Shown: positions 15,478-31,789 of the stretch, one piece after another
How the letters are laid out: the number at the start of each line of letters is the position of its first letter
Position numbering within the stretch: the stretch's first letter is position 1
From: Daphnia pulex
Taxonomy: Eukaryota > Arthropoda > Branchiopoda > Diplostraca > Daphniidae
Direction of reading: 5' to 3'
Length of the DNA: 64,000 nt
Assembly: GCF_021134715.1 (NCBI RefSeq)
Contig: NC_060022.1
Coordinates: 4,593,001 to 4,657,000, forward strand
Notes under the pieces: model-generated
Databases searched by the model: none
What the model was told of the DNA's origin: nothing
What the model saw: only the letters and a program-made list of their open reading frames with translations
Program-made: the position numbers and the translations under genes

Positions 15478-16210
15478 GGTTGCATTGGTTGGGACTTCAA
15501 ATGCATTTCAAAGTTGATTGTCCATAGTATCTCCGACTTTCGGCCTCCTTCACCAGACCGTTCTTCACGTTTCAGATAAGTTAACCCTCCACGTTCTAAC
15601 TTTCAAGATTAGTGAAAATGGAGACCGGGCGAGATTGACGAAAACGGAAAAAAGAATATTTAGAGGAGGGGGTGTGATCTCCGGTGAGGAATATACACCA
15701 CATTGCCAAGTATAATAACAAAACAGGAGGAATTAACATTTTTTTCTCAAAATTTTTATTATTTTTCATTTAATTAGTTTTTAGAGCATAATTTAACTAA
15801 AAAAAAATATGTATCGTAGTATTATTTAGGTTTCATTAAAATTTTTTATTGTCGCTGTGGTCTCTTTTCTTCCACAAGTCCACAACACTGTTTCACGCTT
15901 TAATTTCTCGTTTTCGTCTGCTTTGGTTTCTGAATTTAGTTGATTTAGTTACTGAAAAAAAGGTCTCAATCAAAATCAAACCAGTCAATTCAGTAAAATA
16001 ATGAAATAAAAAGATAATTTTCTCTAACGATAAACCTTCACAAGAATCCTAATTACGTAAGTTTATAATAGAGTTAAATCTTGCTTTGATACGTTGCGCA
16101 ATCCAAAAAATTATTGCATTTGCACTACTCATTATCTTTTAATGTAATTCATGTAGAGTACTGAAAAATGTAACAGTTTTAAATATTTTTACAGCAGATT
16201 CACGATTGAA
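15478..16210. promoter_or_regulatory. Divergent promoter region between USP10 and MRPL36
   Basis: These 733 bases separate two divergent start codons and are very AT-rich. TTTTTACAG just before 16195 looks like an acceptor, so MRPL36 may have a noncoding first exon in this gap. No TATA box is evident. Nothing else is supported. Confidence 0.4.
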
Positions 16211-16582
16211 ATGGATGCATTGAGAAAAATTGTAAGACCCGTGTGCAGCAACCTGCAACAACTCTTTATGTTTTCACCTGCTGTTTTCCCTGTGACAGTG
16301 TCAAGAACATTTAGTGCATTATCAATGAGAATTCCCCAAACTCTGAATGTGCAAAATCAACTGTTAACTCCTACTGTTCCTTCACTAGTTCCTAGTTGTG
16401 GATTCAAAGTTGTGGGGAAACCGATGAAACGTTGCAAAGACTGCTACAAAGTGGTGAGACAGGGAAGGGTTCATATCATTTGTAAAACTAAACCAAGGCA
16501 TAAACAAATGTCAATGAAGAAAGATGAAGACAAAACCTGGATACTTACATCTGCAACAATGGGGCCTAAGCGTCTTTGGTAG
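16211..16582 (+). CDS. MRPL36: Mitochondrial ribosomal protein L36 (bL36m)
   Basis: This is a 123-residue single-exon protein of the mitochondrial large ribosomal subunit. The first ~65 residues form a basic and hydroxyl-rich presequence suited to mitochondrial import. The mature part is the small bL36 zinc ribbon: KRCKDCYKVVRQGRVHIICK followed by TKPRHKQ. It shows the CxxC, third Cys and His ligands of the family. The C-terminal tail of about 25 residues after RHKQ (KKDEDKTWILTS) is longer than in bacteria. The start is the first ATG after a likely 5' UTR acceptor at about 16195. It is the smallest confident gene in the window. Confidence 0.93.
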   Translation: MDALRKIVRPVCSNLQQLFMFSPAVFPVTVSRTFSALSMRIPQTLNVQNQLLTPTVPSLVPSCGFKVVGKPMKRCKDCYKVVRQGRVHIICKTKPRHKQMSMKKDEDKTWILTSATMGPKRLW

Positions 16583-16733
16583 TTTTGTCATCATTATGTA
16601 CTAGTTATCAATACAATTCTGCAGGAAACTAGAAATGATTGTATTTCATGGACTTATCTAAGTATCTTTAAACATTTTCTTAAAAAAAAAAGGTATTTTT
16701 CACATTAGATTATTCAAATAAAAAGAAAGATAG

Positions 16734-19700
16734 TTAAGAAGAAGGCATGTTTTCGAGATAAGGAAGAAATTCTTGTAAAACAGACTTGCTCCATTTTAAC
16801 TTCTTGTCAGTAGCCAGAACAAGATTTCTGAGATAAATCAATGGAACGCAATAAATGCCTCTATTGGCAAACGATGACAACTGCAACTTTTTCGCTTCGC
16901 GAGAATCCAAAATGCACAAGTTCGTCTTCTTGTTTTCCAAAGCCGAACTAGAAGAAACGTATAAATAAATGAAAATAATGAATGAAAGAAAACTCTGAAC
17001 ATCCTTATTATCATACCCTTGGTCAACCACCTTTCCGCCACCAGCTTCAAGTAAACGCTGGAAAGAAGCATTTTTCTCGCGAAGGTATAAAACAGCGGTA
17101 ATTCCGTGAAAAGGGCCACCAGATACTCCTTGACTGCGATTAATACGCCAATAATATGCAGCCGCAGCAATGTTAGCTTCGTCCTCGGTAATGGATTCGG
17201 ATTCTGGGTAATCCACCGTGGCTTCTGGATTGCCCCATTCAAATTTAGCTTCCTCAAGGAAACGTTTTTCTTTTTCGCTTTCAATCAGCCATTCTGGATG
17301 AAGGATCCATTTTCCAGCAGCGATCGACGTCAACAATTTTTCATTAGATCCAACTTTGGCGACGACAAGGTGAGTACACGTTGGGTCGTATTGGTTGGAT
17401 TCAAGAACGGTTCCTCCCAACTCTTCGATAACAGCAGTACAGCTTTCACGATCGTCTAGTGCCATTCCAGAGAACATGACACGATACGTCTGAGTATTGT
17501 TTAGCTGTGAACCGGTTGGCTTTTGTGTCTCGTGAAGATCCCACACAATTGGAGCAGATTGCGAATCTACCGTTTCCAGAGGTTGCGTTGCGGGAACGAA
17601 GACGTGTTCAGGTCCTCTACCGTTTCTAGCCCCCGAAACGTTTGTAACCTTTTGCAGAGGAATCTGCTCAGCTGAACGTGATAGCACTTGGTCTAGTTGC
17701 AAAAGTTCTTTGCATGCTTCTTCCTCTACGTCTGGGACGACAAGATTCTCTTGTTCTTCATTAGTTTCAAGAAGGTCGTTTTCACGTGGCTCACTATCAG
17801 ATGATAAGCGCTTACGGGAAGGAATTCTAGGAGTACCCGTTTCGCTGGAACTGGCAGGAAGGCGTCGCTTCTGGGTACAACTAGACGGCGGTGCAGGTTG
17901 CGAATTGAAATTCAGTGACAAAGCCATTTTCGGATTCAAAGATGGTGGATAATGCGATTCTTCTAGACGATTCGAAGTATCTTCACAGTCTAGGATCCAT
18001 TGTGGTGAGACAAATTTCTGGTGCCAATCTTTTGCGCTTCGAATCTCTTTGGATGCAGCTAGCTTGCCCTGATATATGAAATGAGTTACCTCCTCGCAGT
18101 GTTGGAAACGAACCTTGCCACCCAGATTTTCAACTGCTTTTACCAACTCGGTTCTTTGGTCTTCAACTTTCTTGTGTATGAATGCCACCACTCCATGAAA
18201 AGGTGGCTTTGGTGGTTCTAAGGGTGATGCTGCCGCTGAATTTTCCTCATCCGGTTTCCACATGGCTTGTGCTTCAACTCCACTTTCATCAAGACGCAAT
18301 TTTTTCCGTAAATTCAAGAAATAATCCGAGTCTTCGGGGGAAACCACAATTTCTCCTTTCTGAATATCTTGTGGGGTAACGTTAAGGGATTCGTCCGCGC
18401 GAGGCGTCAAACGAACTCGATTTTCCAATGCATGTTTCCACAATTTTCGAGTTTCGGGTGACGGGTCCGTCTACAAAGAAGAAAAATGCTGATTCCTTTC
18501 TGACGATTAAAAATTACAAACTAAAACATTACGTTTAAAAGCCTTCCATATGGTGTATCGGGTGTAGGCATGTTAAAAAGAGATGGTCGAGCTTGAGGTG
18601 TTCTACCAATATTATTTGCACTAAACGGATTCTGTTGTAAACACGTAGGAGTGTCAGAGACAGCCGGTCGTGGTGGCATGGTAGGAGTCGCTGAGGTCAC
18701 CTGTTAAGGAGAACTATTAGAAAAAATAATCATAAAATAATTTAAACAATAACAAATCATACTGGAGTATGCGGCGAAGACATATCAAAGTGAGCCGGTA
18801 AACGGCGGGCACTAGGTGTTTCTGATTGTTTCTGCTTCAAAGTCTTCAAAACGACAGACTCTGCAGGTTGTCGAGAGGGCCTGACAACAGTTTCTGGAGT
18901 TGGAACAGACTCTTCCAGTTCTTGTGGCTTAACAGGTTCACCTGTCGGAGGATAATCTTCTTCCTTAGGTCGTGTGCTAGAGGTGGCACAAGCAATGACC
19001 CATTCAGCGCTGACGGCCGGAACCCCCCACTCAAGGGCCTTTTCGTATTTCCTTCCTTCTGTTTTAGCGCAAACGAGGTGAGTAGAGCGGTATACTTTTT
19101 TTTCTTCCATCAATTTGCGAGAAAAAGTCTCTTGTGGTCGACCACCAAGCTGGACGATTAGAATATCTAGCAATTCTCTCATTCGACCTTGAATGCCGCT
19201 GTAAGAAACGGTGTAGCCGTCCAGAATTAGTTTGTCTCTGACTTTGATGTGGTGGTGATAATTTTCGATGTCCACTAAGCGCTCTTCATCAACGCAATCT
19301 TCAATCCACAAAGTGTTGACCACAGTATACGTTCCATCTTGATCCACAAGCACAGCGGTGTGGCTAACAGGTTCGGTAACTACGTACCTTCCGTTCTTTG
19401 CTACCACACGACCACCGTTGCTTAAAATAAGATCAGTCATAACCGAAACAGTTTCAGTGTCCAATGCAAAAAGTTGGAAAGTTAAGCCAGAAAATATGCC
19501 TTGAGGGCGGTTCATTAATGATGCAACCTCTTCTTCTTCTGTATGGTCTGTTGTCAAGTACTGCTGAACCATCTGTGAATCCTCCTGAAAGTTATTTGAC
19601 GGTTCTGGTAAAGATTTCTTAGAGGCGTTTTCCTTGTTGGGAGCGATCACGTTCTTAAAATCGGGATGCAAATATGCAGCTTCTGGAGCGGCTCTTTTTA

Positions 19701-21090
19701 ATCTCAAACTCTGAGTAACCCATTCTACAGTTACGACGTGAGGCTTGTGCATCAACTGTTGGAGTTGTTTCCAATCCTCTTCAACAGTTTTTCCAACGAT
19801 GACGTGAGATAGTGATTCGCTGATACTGCTAAAGCGAGCTACACCAGCATTATTGAGAATACGCCTGCAAAATTTAAGAAAACATCGGTTAGTAGAATGT
19901 AACTTATTACTAGCGTTAATTAAGCCATACCTTAGTTTTTCCATGTGTGGGCCATCAAAACCACTAATAAACACTTTACAGCCATCCAGAAAAGGCCCGG
20001 CTTTCTTAGAAATAGCCAAGTCTAAAGTGTCGAGAGCTTCTGTGGCTCGAGAATCGGAATGTTGGATGGATAAATTAGAAGTTGTAGACCCAACAGTTTC
20101 GTCAATATATTGAACCCGGCTCTCGTTCATAATGGTACTGTTGATACTTGAGTTGCCGAATTTCATGACGGAATGATCTGCTTCTGGAGTTGAACATCTA
20201 GGAGGATTAGTAGTCTTGGACTCCATGATGAAAGAGTCTGGATCAGCAGCGTAGCCTTTATTTAATGAAGTGTGGATCCACTCTGGTTTAAGGCAACGTA
20301 TCTTCCAACGTTTAGCATAAGTATATTTCTCTCCTTCGGCCGAGGTGGTAATAAGAATATTCGTTTTACCCAATTCGAGCTGGCCAGAGTATCTTCCACC
20401 GTTAGCTTCAATGATCTTCTTAAGGGCTTCGCGATCCTTGGCTGGAATCTGGGAAACACATATGACCAATCCCTGGAATGGAGGGCAAGCATATCTGGCA
20501 AACATAGGATCTGTTCCATGGACACTTTCTTTGAGACTGGCATTCCATACAGCATCAACCCAATTGGGAATCATGACAGGGATGTCTCTTTTTATGGCCA
20601 CTTTGAATTTCAAACTAAAATCAGCTACACTCTTCACAATGAGATGGGTGACATTTACAGAAAACGCTGATGAGTAAAGTCCACCCATGAATTGCACTTT
20701 CTCTTGAATTTCCTTCTTCTCTTGAGGGGTGCATCCTGTTGTGGTGACAATGATTCCCTTCATTGCAACAGTGAAGACTGGTGTAGGGACATCTGGGAGA
20801 GGTTCTCCTTTATTTACAGAAACCAGTAAGCACTGTGGGCCGATGACAGTGCATTTAAACTGTCGAAGAAACTCAAACAATGGCCCAACAAACTCGGACA
20901 AGATAAAAACATCTTCTTTACATGGCTTTAACTTCATACAAGCTTCTTCTTGAATCCAATTTACATTGAAACCATTTTCCTTGCAACATTCGTGGGCTCG
21001 AAACAAGTCTTTGGGACAGGTGGCCTCGGTGGAATTATTGGGCATTACACAAAAAATGTTTACGCAAAATTGACTGTTTTCGGCATCCAT
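16734..21090 (-). CDS. TOPBP1: DNA topoisomerase II-binding protein 1 (TopBP1 / Mus101 / Dpb11 family)
   Basis: TopBP1 is a multi-BRCT scaffold that loads replication factors and activates ATR at stalled forks. The exons on the minus strand are 21090-19931, 19864-18763, 18700-18533, 18470-17017 and 16947-16734, giving 1365 residues (human about 1522). Repeated BRCT signatures are visible. Early ones are GIIVTTTGCTPQEKKEIQ with PNWVDAVWNAS, and FQGLVICVSQIPAKDREALKK with KPEWIHTSLNKG. Middle ones are CKVFISGFDG with VEWVTQSL, FSGLTFQLF with LWIEDCV, and DGYTVSYSGIQG with AEWVIACA. Later ones are FHGVVAFIHKKVEDQR with SPQWILDCE, VMFSGMALDDRESC with HPEWLIESEKEKRF, and a C-terminal one. Introns 19930-19865 (66 bases) and 17016-16948 (69 bases) are multiples of three without stops, so retention would keep the frame. 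It is divergent from COG7. Confidence 0.95.
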
Positions 21091-21586
21091 TTTCTTCTCA
21101 ATTTACTATCACGAAGTACAAAGCATCAGAATAAAATTGTTCACTTCAAATGAAAGTTTTCAATTTGTGGAAAGAAAAAAATCATAGTTTCTGTAAATAT
21201 TGCCCGCCAAAACTCCACTGTCTTTGCTATCTCGTGGATTCGTGATCGTGAAGTCGACTAAATTTCAAAATAGATTATATCGATATATAGACAGTGGCAC
21301 AGTGCTGTCTTTTCGCTGTGGCGGAGTGTGGCCCACTTTACATTTTAAGATTATTTTAACACTTAGAAGTAAACTGTTGAATTATTTATAATTTAAAATT
21401 AATTATTTATTTTGTAAGCCTTATCAAAATATTTTACTTTTATTAGTCCTATTTCAATATTTTCATTTGTGCTAGTTCTGCACTCCTGCCACGTATGCTA
21501 TTGCTATGCAGACGACGAAGAATTCGTTGTTTTGAATCTGATTGTACGTGTCAATTGAATGTTAAAGTGGTTAAAGTTAAAAAAAT
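21091..21586. promoter_or_regulatory. Bidirectional promoter between TopBP1 and COG7
   Basis: These 496 bases separate the divergent start codons of TopBP1 (minus) and COG7 (plus). A DREF-type site lies inside (see 21278-21285). No other gene is visible. Confidence 0.5.
21278..21285. promoter_or_regulatory. DRE-like element TATCGATA
   Basis: The palindrome TATCGATA is the core DNA-replication-related element bound by DREF in Drosophila, where it drives replication genes. Here it sits 188 bases upstream of the TopBP1 start codon and about 300 bases upstream of COG7. The function is inferred; the same 8-mer also occurs in a UGT intron at 35090. Confidence 0.5.
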
Positions 21587-24231
21587 ATGGTAAATATAGA
21601 AGTTGTATTATTAAGAACATTTTGGGCTGATCAAATATGTTTTATTATAGGATCTTTCAGCTTTTGCCAAAGAGCATTTTTCAGCCAAGGATTGGGTCAA
21701 CAACACTTTCCGACAATCTGAAGCTCAATCACATGAGAACTTTGCATCGTCGATTGTCATGAAATTACAGCTCGCTATTTATGAAATTAATAGCAGCCTT
21801 GAAAATACAAGCACTTCAGTTTTGTCCAACCTCCCTCGACTTTTAAGGGACATTGAGCTTCTTCAGAATGAAGTAGTACATTTCCAGAGAAAGCTTGTCA
21901 CTGTTGAACATGAAGTTTCCAAAGTTGAGAATGAAACAACACACTCTCTGGAGTACATTATCAAACTTGATGCAATAAAAAATAAGTTGAAAGCAACATC
22001 AAAAGCTTTACAAGAAGCTGATAACTGGACCACACTTATGGCTGATATTGAAGAAGTAAATCTTATACTTACTTTGGTTTTTAAATTATGTCAACTAAAA
22101 ATTTTTTTTAGTTATTTGAATCTAATGATCTGATGGCCTTGTCACAACGTCTGAATAGTCTGAGACAAAGTTTGGATCTTCTTAATCATGTAAGTGACTA
22201 TGGTGAAAGAATGATGCAGCTTGACGGACTCCGTAATCGTTTAGAAGCCCTCGCATCACCTTCCTTGGTGTCGGCCATATCTACTGGAGATGCTGCTAAA
22301 ACAACTGTTATGGTGCAGGTACCAATAAGCTTCATGTTATTTTTTTATTATACAGCCTCCAACAAAATCAATTAATTGTTTATTATTTTTTCGGCTAATA
22401 GGTGTTCACCAACATGGACAGACTCGATCAACTGTTGCATTACTATACTAAGTGTAGACGTGGTGTTATCTTACACCAATGGAAAGAACTGTGCGAACTA
22501 GACGATTTGAATGCAGTTGAAGTAATCAGTCGCTTTCACGAGCTATTGCTAGACGATCTGCAAGAGCAAACCAAATGGTATCAGGGTGTGTTTAACCAAC
22601 ACTCCACCAACAGCAGTCGCGTCATTTTGCCTATCTATTCACAAGCTATGTCAGCGCTCGATCCTAGTCCTCTAAATAGTGTTGAATCTTTGATTAAAAA
22701 ACCTGCTGCCGCCGAAGGTTTGTTTATGCTGCAACAAATCAAATCATCAGCCGACAGGCTCTTTCAAGGTGTAGAGGCCCACTTCAAAGATATTGGTCCC
22801 ATCGAAGATGAAGTTTTTCGTCAATTTAGCGAATCACTTTATCAGCTTTTCCGACTTATGATTTCCAACAAGTACAAAGCCTTATGCCTTCAACATCTCC
22901 TAGAACAATTCTCGCAACCTATCGACGATAACAGTGAGATCACCGAAAGCATTCACAGTTTGAAGCAAAGTCATTCGAAAATCAATAGCCTCATGGAGTC
23001 TACGCTAAACAACTGCGTGGTACTCACTCATGGTTACGGTCTTGAGTTGTTAATCGAGGTCAGATAATTTTTTCAGATTACATTAAAATAGATTTTTTAA
23101 CATTAAAAATTATTTTTAGGCTTGGAATCGATTTTTGGTTCACCATTTGCAGCAATACAAAAGTGTGCTTCAGAAACTTCAAAACTTGGGGCAGTCCGGA
23201 GAAGACTCTTTACACACTGCACTATCTTTACTTCAAACGCTGGGAGAATTGCTGCTCGTGCTGGAGGAAAACGATACCTTGTTTGCGGATAATGTAAAAA
23301 CTTGTGGCAAAAAATTGAATCAACCCGAGGTTCCTCTTAGCTGCTACAAAACGTTCTACCTTGAATCACAGCCACTTCAGCGGCTTGAACTTCTTTTTAA
23401 AGAACAGGAACAACGTACTGGAATTTTTCGATGTTGAATTTTTAGAAATGATTCACTTTCTAGATAATCTCTTATTTGTTTTTAGATGAAAGGCGCTCCT
23501 ATTTAGGTCCGACGGTATCTGTAGCTCTGGAACTTAATTCAGAGATTCAACGTTGCATTTATGACACATTGATGAGCCCGATACTCCAACAAATCGAATT
23601 GTTGGGCAGTCGAGAGTGGGCTGAAATAATCAGCAGCAGTGGTTTAACAGAAGATTTGCCAGAATTCGGCCTTGCGCCAATGGAATACATAACACAAATT
23701 GGCCAGTATCTAATGATGCTGCCGCAACACCTCGAGCCTTTTGTTCTTCAGGAAAATCGAGGACTTACCCGGGCTTTATCGGAGCATACTTTCCCTCATG
23801 GACGTCCCCCTGGTACAAGCCTCTCTCAAACAGGGCAGCTGAGCGCCACAGACTTCCTGTTGGGTTGCGTTGCAGCAGCTTCCGCTAACGCCTTGAGTGA
23901 AGCAATTCTTCGCATTGAGAGTGTGGGTTCGAAAGGAGCCAAGCAACTAGCCGCTGATATAGGTAATTATTCAAATGTTGACTTGTCTGCACATGGGCAA
24001 AAGTAAGTTAATGTTTTTTTTTTAAATTTATTAGATTATTTAGGCAACATCTTCGAAGATTTAGGCTTAGTGCTACCCGTTTCTTTGATGGAACTTGTTG
24101 AATTGTTTCGTGCTGCAGCAGCTTCAATTTTATCATCCGATGTTTCGAACTTTAAATCTGCATCGCATGGTAAAGATCATCGTCTCGTAGCTGCCGTTAG
24201 ATCTATTACGAATCTACCGTCAAATGACTGA
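21587..24231 (+). CDS. COG7: Conserved oligomeric Golgi complex subunit 7
   Basis: COG7 is a lobe-B subunit of the COG tether that acts in retrograde intra-Golgi transport. The exons are 21587-21589 (ATG only), 21651-22055, 22112-22318, 22402-23058, 23120-23414, 23486-23962 and 24044-24231. They give 743 residues (human 770). N-terminal matches to animal COG7 include MDLSAFAKEHFSAKDWVNN, then VMKLQLAIYEIN, LPRLLRDIELLQNE, LQEADNW and LRNRLEALASPSLV. The C-terminal half has FGLAPMEYITQIGQYLMMLP and LEPFVLQENRGL, then SKGAKQLAADIG, NIFEDLGL. All introns are 56-83 bases. The intron directly after the ATG is striking: residue 2 onward comes from exon 2. Without it the conserved N-terminus has no start codon. 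Confidence 0.95.
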
Positions 24232-24699
24232 AATCGAAGCAGTTTTTCCCCAGTATTACTATCTTAATTGTTGGATGAGTACATTATTGTAGGGTATGGT
24301 CGTGACGAAACTTACCCTTGCGTGTTTTTGTAGGGCATTCATCGGAGTTTATTATCATAGCTCATTAAAACGTATATTCGCCGTTAAGGAATTATTATCT
24401 TATGAAATGTAATCAAAACATATCCACTAAATTTGAAATGAACGAATGAAACATTCTTTTAATGGTCGATCCAAAATATTTCGGGCCATAAATTATCAAA
24501 CCCTAATATGCGTACTAGAGAATGTGCTTTTAAAAATTCAAATGTCAAACAAGTTAATATACTGAAAGCCTCTTTGTTGAAATGTATTTAAACATAATTT
24601 CTGACACGATGACACGATTGCAAAAGAAAAAAAACATACGCATTGGCGAATGGTCTGGGAACGTGTTTGTTTTTCTTCAGGAAATAGCCGTGCGATTTT
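24232..24699. other. Convergent 3' region between COG7 and SMC3
   Basis: About 470 AT-rich bases between two convergent stop codons. They presumably hold the 3' UTRs of both genes; nothing else is visible. Confidence 0.6.
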
Positions 24700-29987
<5,288 letters not shown>

Positions 29988-31789
29988 TCAATCGTCTTTT
30001 TTGTGCAATCCAATCATCATATCTTTCCAACGGTATAATGTGGAACAAAAAAGACAAAGACGATAGATCACGTAGATCATGGAAAAAGTGAAAATAAAGA
30101 TAATGCACATCACATCTAGCAAGGCTCGTTGGGGTAACATAAGATCCCTGGATGCATTCCGTAAATGTGGCGCGCCCTGGTGGCGGATGACGTATTCTAT
30201 CCAGTAAATGGCTCGGTCCATTGGTTTATCAATCTGGTCGTGCATCAGTGCAGACACTTGCTGCATTCTCTTGGCATACCTGTACACACACATACATGAA
30301 AAACAGATTAGTAATATTTTTTAAATTCATTTGTGCCAAACGAATCGGCATTGCTTAAATCGATAAAAAACCTCGGATTAGTCAGAATAGCTTGGATGGC
30401 ATCGTAAAGTATTTCCTCGGTTAATTCGTCCCAGCACAGACGAATGGCGTACCCATCGTCTTCGGCTTTTTGAGCATTGATCGGCTGGTCAGCCCACACC
30501 GGTAAAAAGATGGCAGGAACACGGTGAAAGACAGTCTCTTGTTTACTGAGGAGTCCGCCATGCGAGATGAAAAGTCGAGCATTTCGATGGCTCAACAATT
30601 CCTTTTGCGGTAACCAAGAAATGGTTTTGACGTTGGACGGGATCAATTCTTCGCTTTCTCCTAATTTGCTTTCATCTTCCCATTTCCACACGACTCGTTG
30701 GGGCAGTCGGGCGAAAACGGACAGAAATAAACGGCGGAAATCTTTTGGAAGTCCGTCGCCTCTCAACATTGAACCGAAACTCACAATGATGAATCCAGCG
30801 TCACCGGAACCGTCGAGAAACGAAACCAAGTCCTGTAAATGTAAAAACAAGGAATTTAGACGTTAGAGAAAGTAGTCACTGTACACACTAAAAAAGGAAA
30901 GGTGTATTTGGCACATTACCTTTGGTAGTCTTTTGAGCTTGCCACCCAAGTGCAATCCACCGACTTCTACGACGGCTGGTGAAGTAGGGAACTGGAAATT
31001 AATGCTGAAATGTGTGTTGGTCATTAAAAGACTCAAGTGACGACTTTGAATGTCCACGATGGACGTTAAGTTGTGTTTGCCTAACACTTGTGATGCGACA
31101 CGATCTATCATGGGCAGGATGTGCCAACGGTAAATGAATAGTGCACCTACGCTGGTCACTGTGTTGAACGTTCGCTGCCACAAATCCATCTTGTCTCTTG
31201 TTCCGGCAGGATTTGGGAAGTGATCCAGGGCCAGTGGCGAACCGATGGCATACAGAAGCCACGGAGAAGGAGGGAAACAGTTTAGGTAAATAAATGGCAC
31301 ATCAAAGACTTCGGCCAACAGTAAAGTGCAATCATTGGAGAATCCGTCGAGGATAATAAGATCGTATCGCTCCTTCGAGTTCATCAGCCAATGAAAAATG
31401 GGATCCTCATAGATGGCCTTGCAATATTTCTCAAGTGTGCCCGGCATTCTGAATAGGAGACGAAATGGGCTGTCACGATCGTTGAAATCGATTTGATGTT
31501 GGCTGTTGAGCCTCACCAAATTTGGAGAAGTTAAAAGTCGCAAGTTGGAGCTGTTGGTTGTCGTCTGATTGCTCTGAATCACCGAACTCGATTTGTCTGA
31601 TTGCAATAATCCGTTCCAGTAAGTAACAAAGTGGCCACGATCGGCCAACTCGGCCACCAGTGGTTTGAACACATTGCTGTGGCTGGGCGTGGTGATGGGC
31701 GTTAGGACGAGAATACTGTGAGCCGCAGCACCGGAGCAGATAATTGTTAACGTGAGTAAAATACATCCGGCAATACCTGGGACGAGCAT
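29988..31789 (-). CDS. UDP-glycosyltransferase, tandem copy 1
   Basis: A family 1 UDP-glycosyltransferase of the arthropod microsomal type. Such enzymes add a sugar from UDP-sugars to small lipophilic substrates in the ER lumen. The exons on the minus strand are 31789-30920, 30832-30372 and 30279-29988, giving 540 residues. There is an N-terminal signal peptide (GCILLTLTIICSGAAAHS) and then SILVLTPITTPSHSNVFKPL. The donor-binding half has GFIIVSFGSMLRGDGLP, KTISWLPQKELLSH and FISHGGLLSKQETVFH. A C-terminal membrane anchor (VMCIIFIFTFSMIYVIYRLC) is followed by a lysine-containing tail, HKKDD. The signature loop reads HRVPAIFLPVWADQPINA, with Arg where the family and copy 2 have Gly (GVP). Copy 2 lies about 3 kb upstream on the same strand with exons of matching length. 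Confidence 0.93.
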
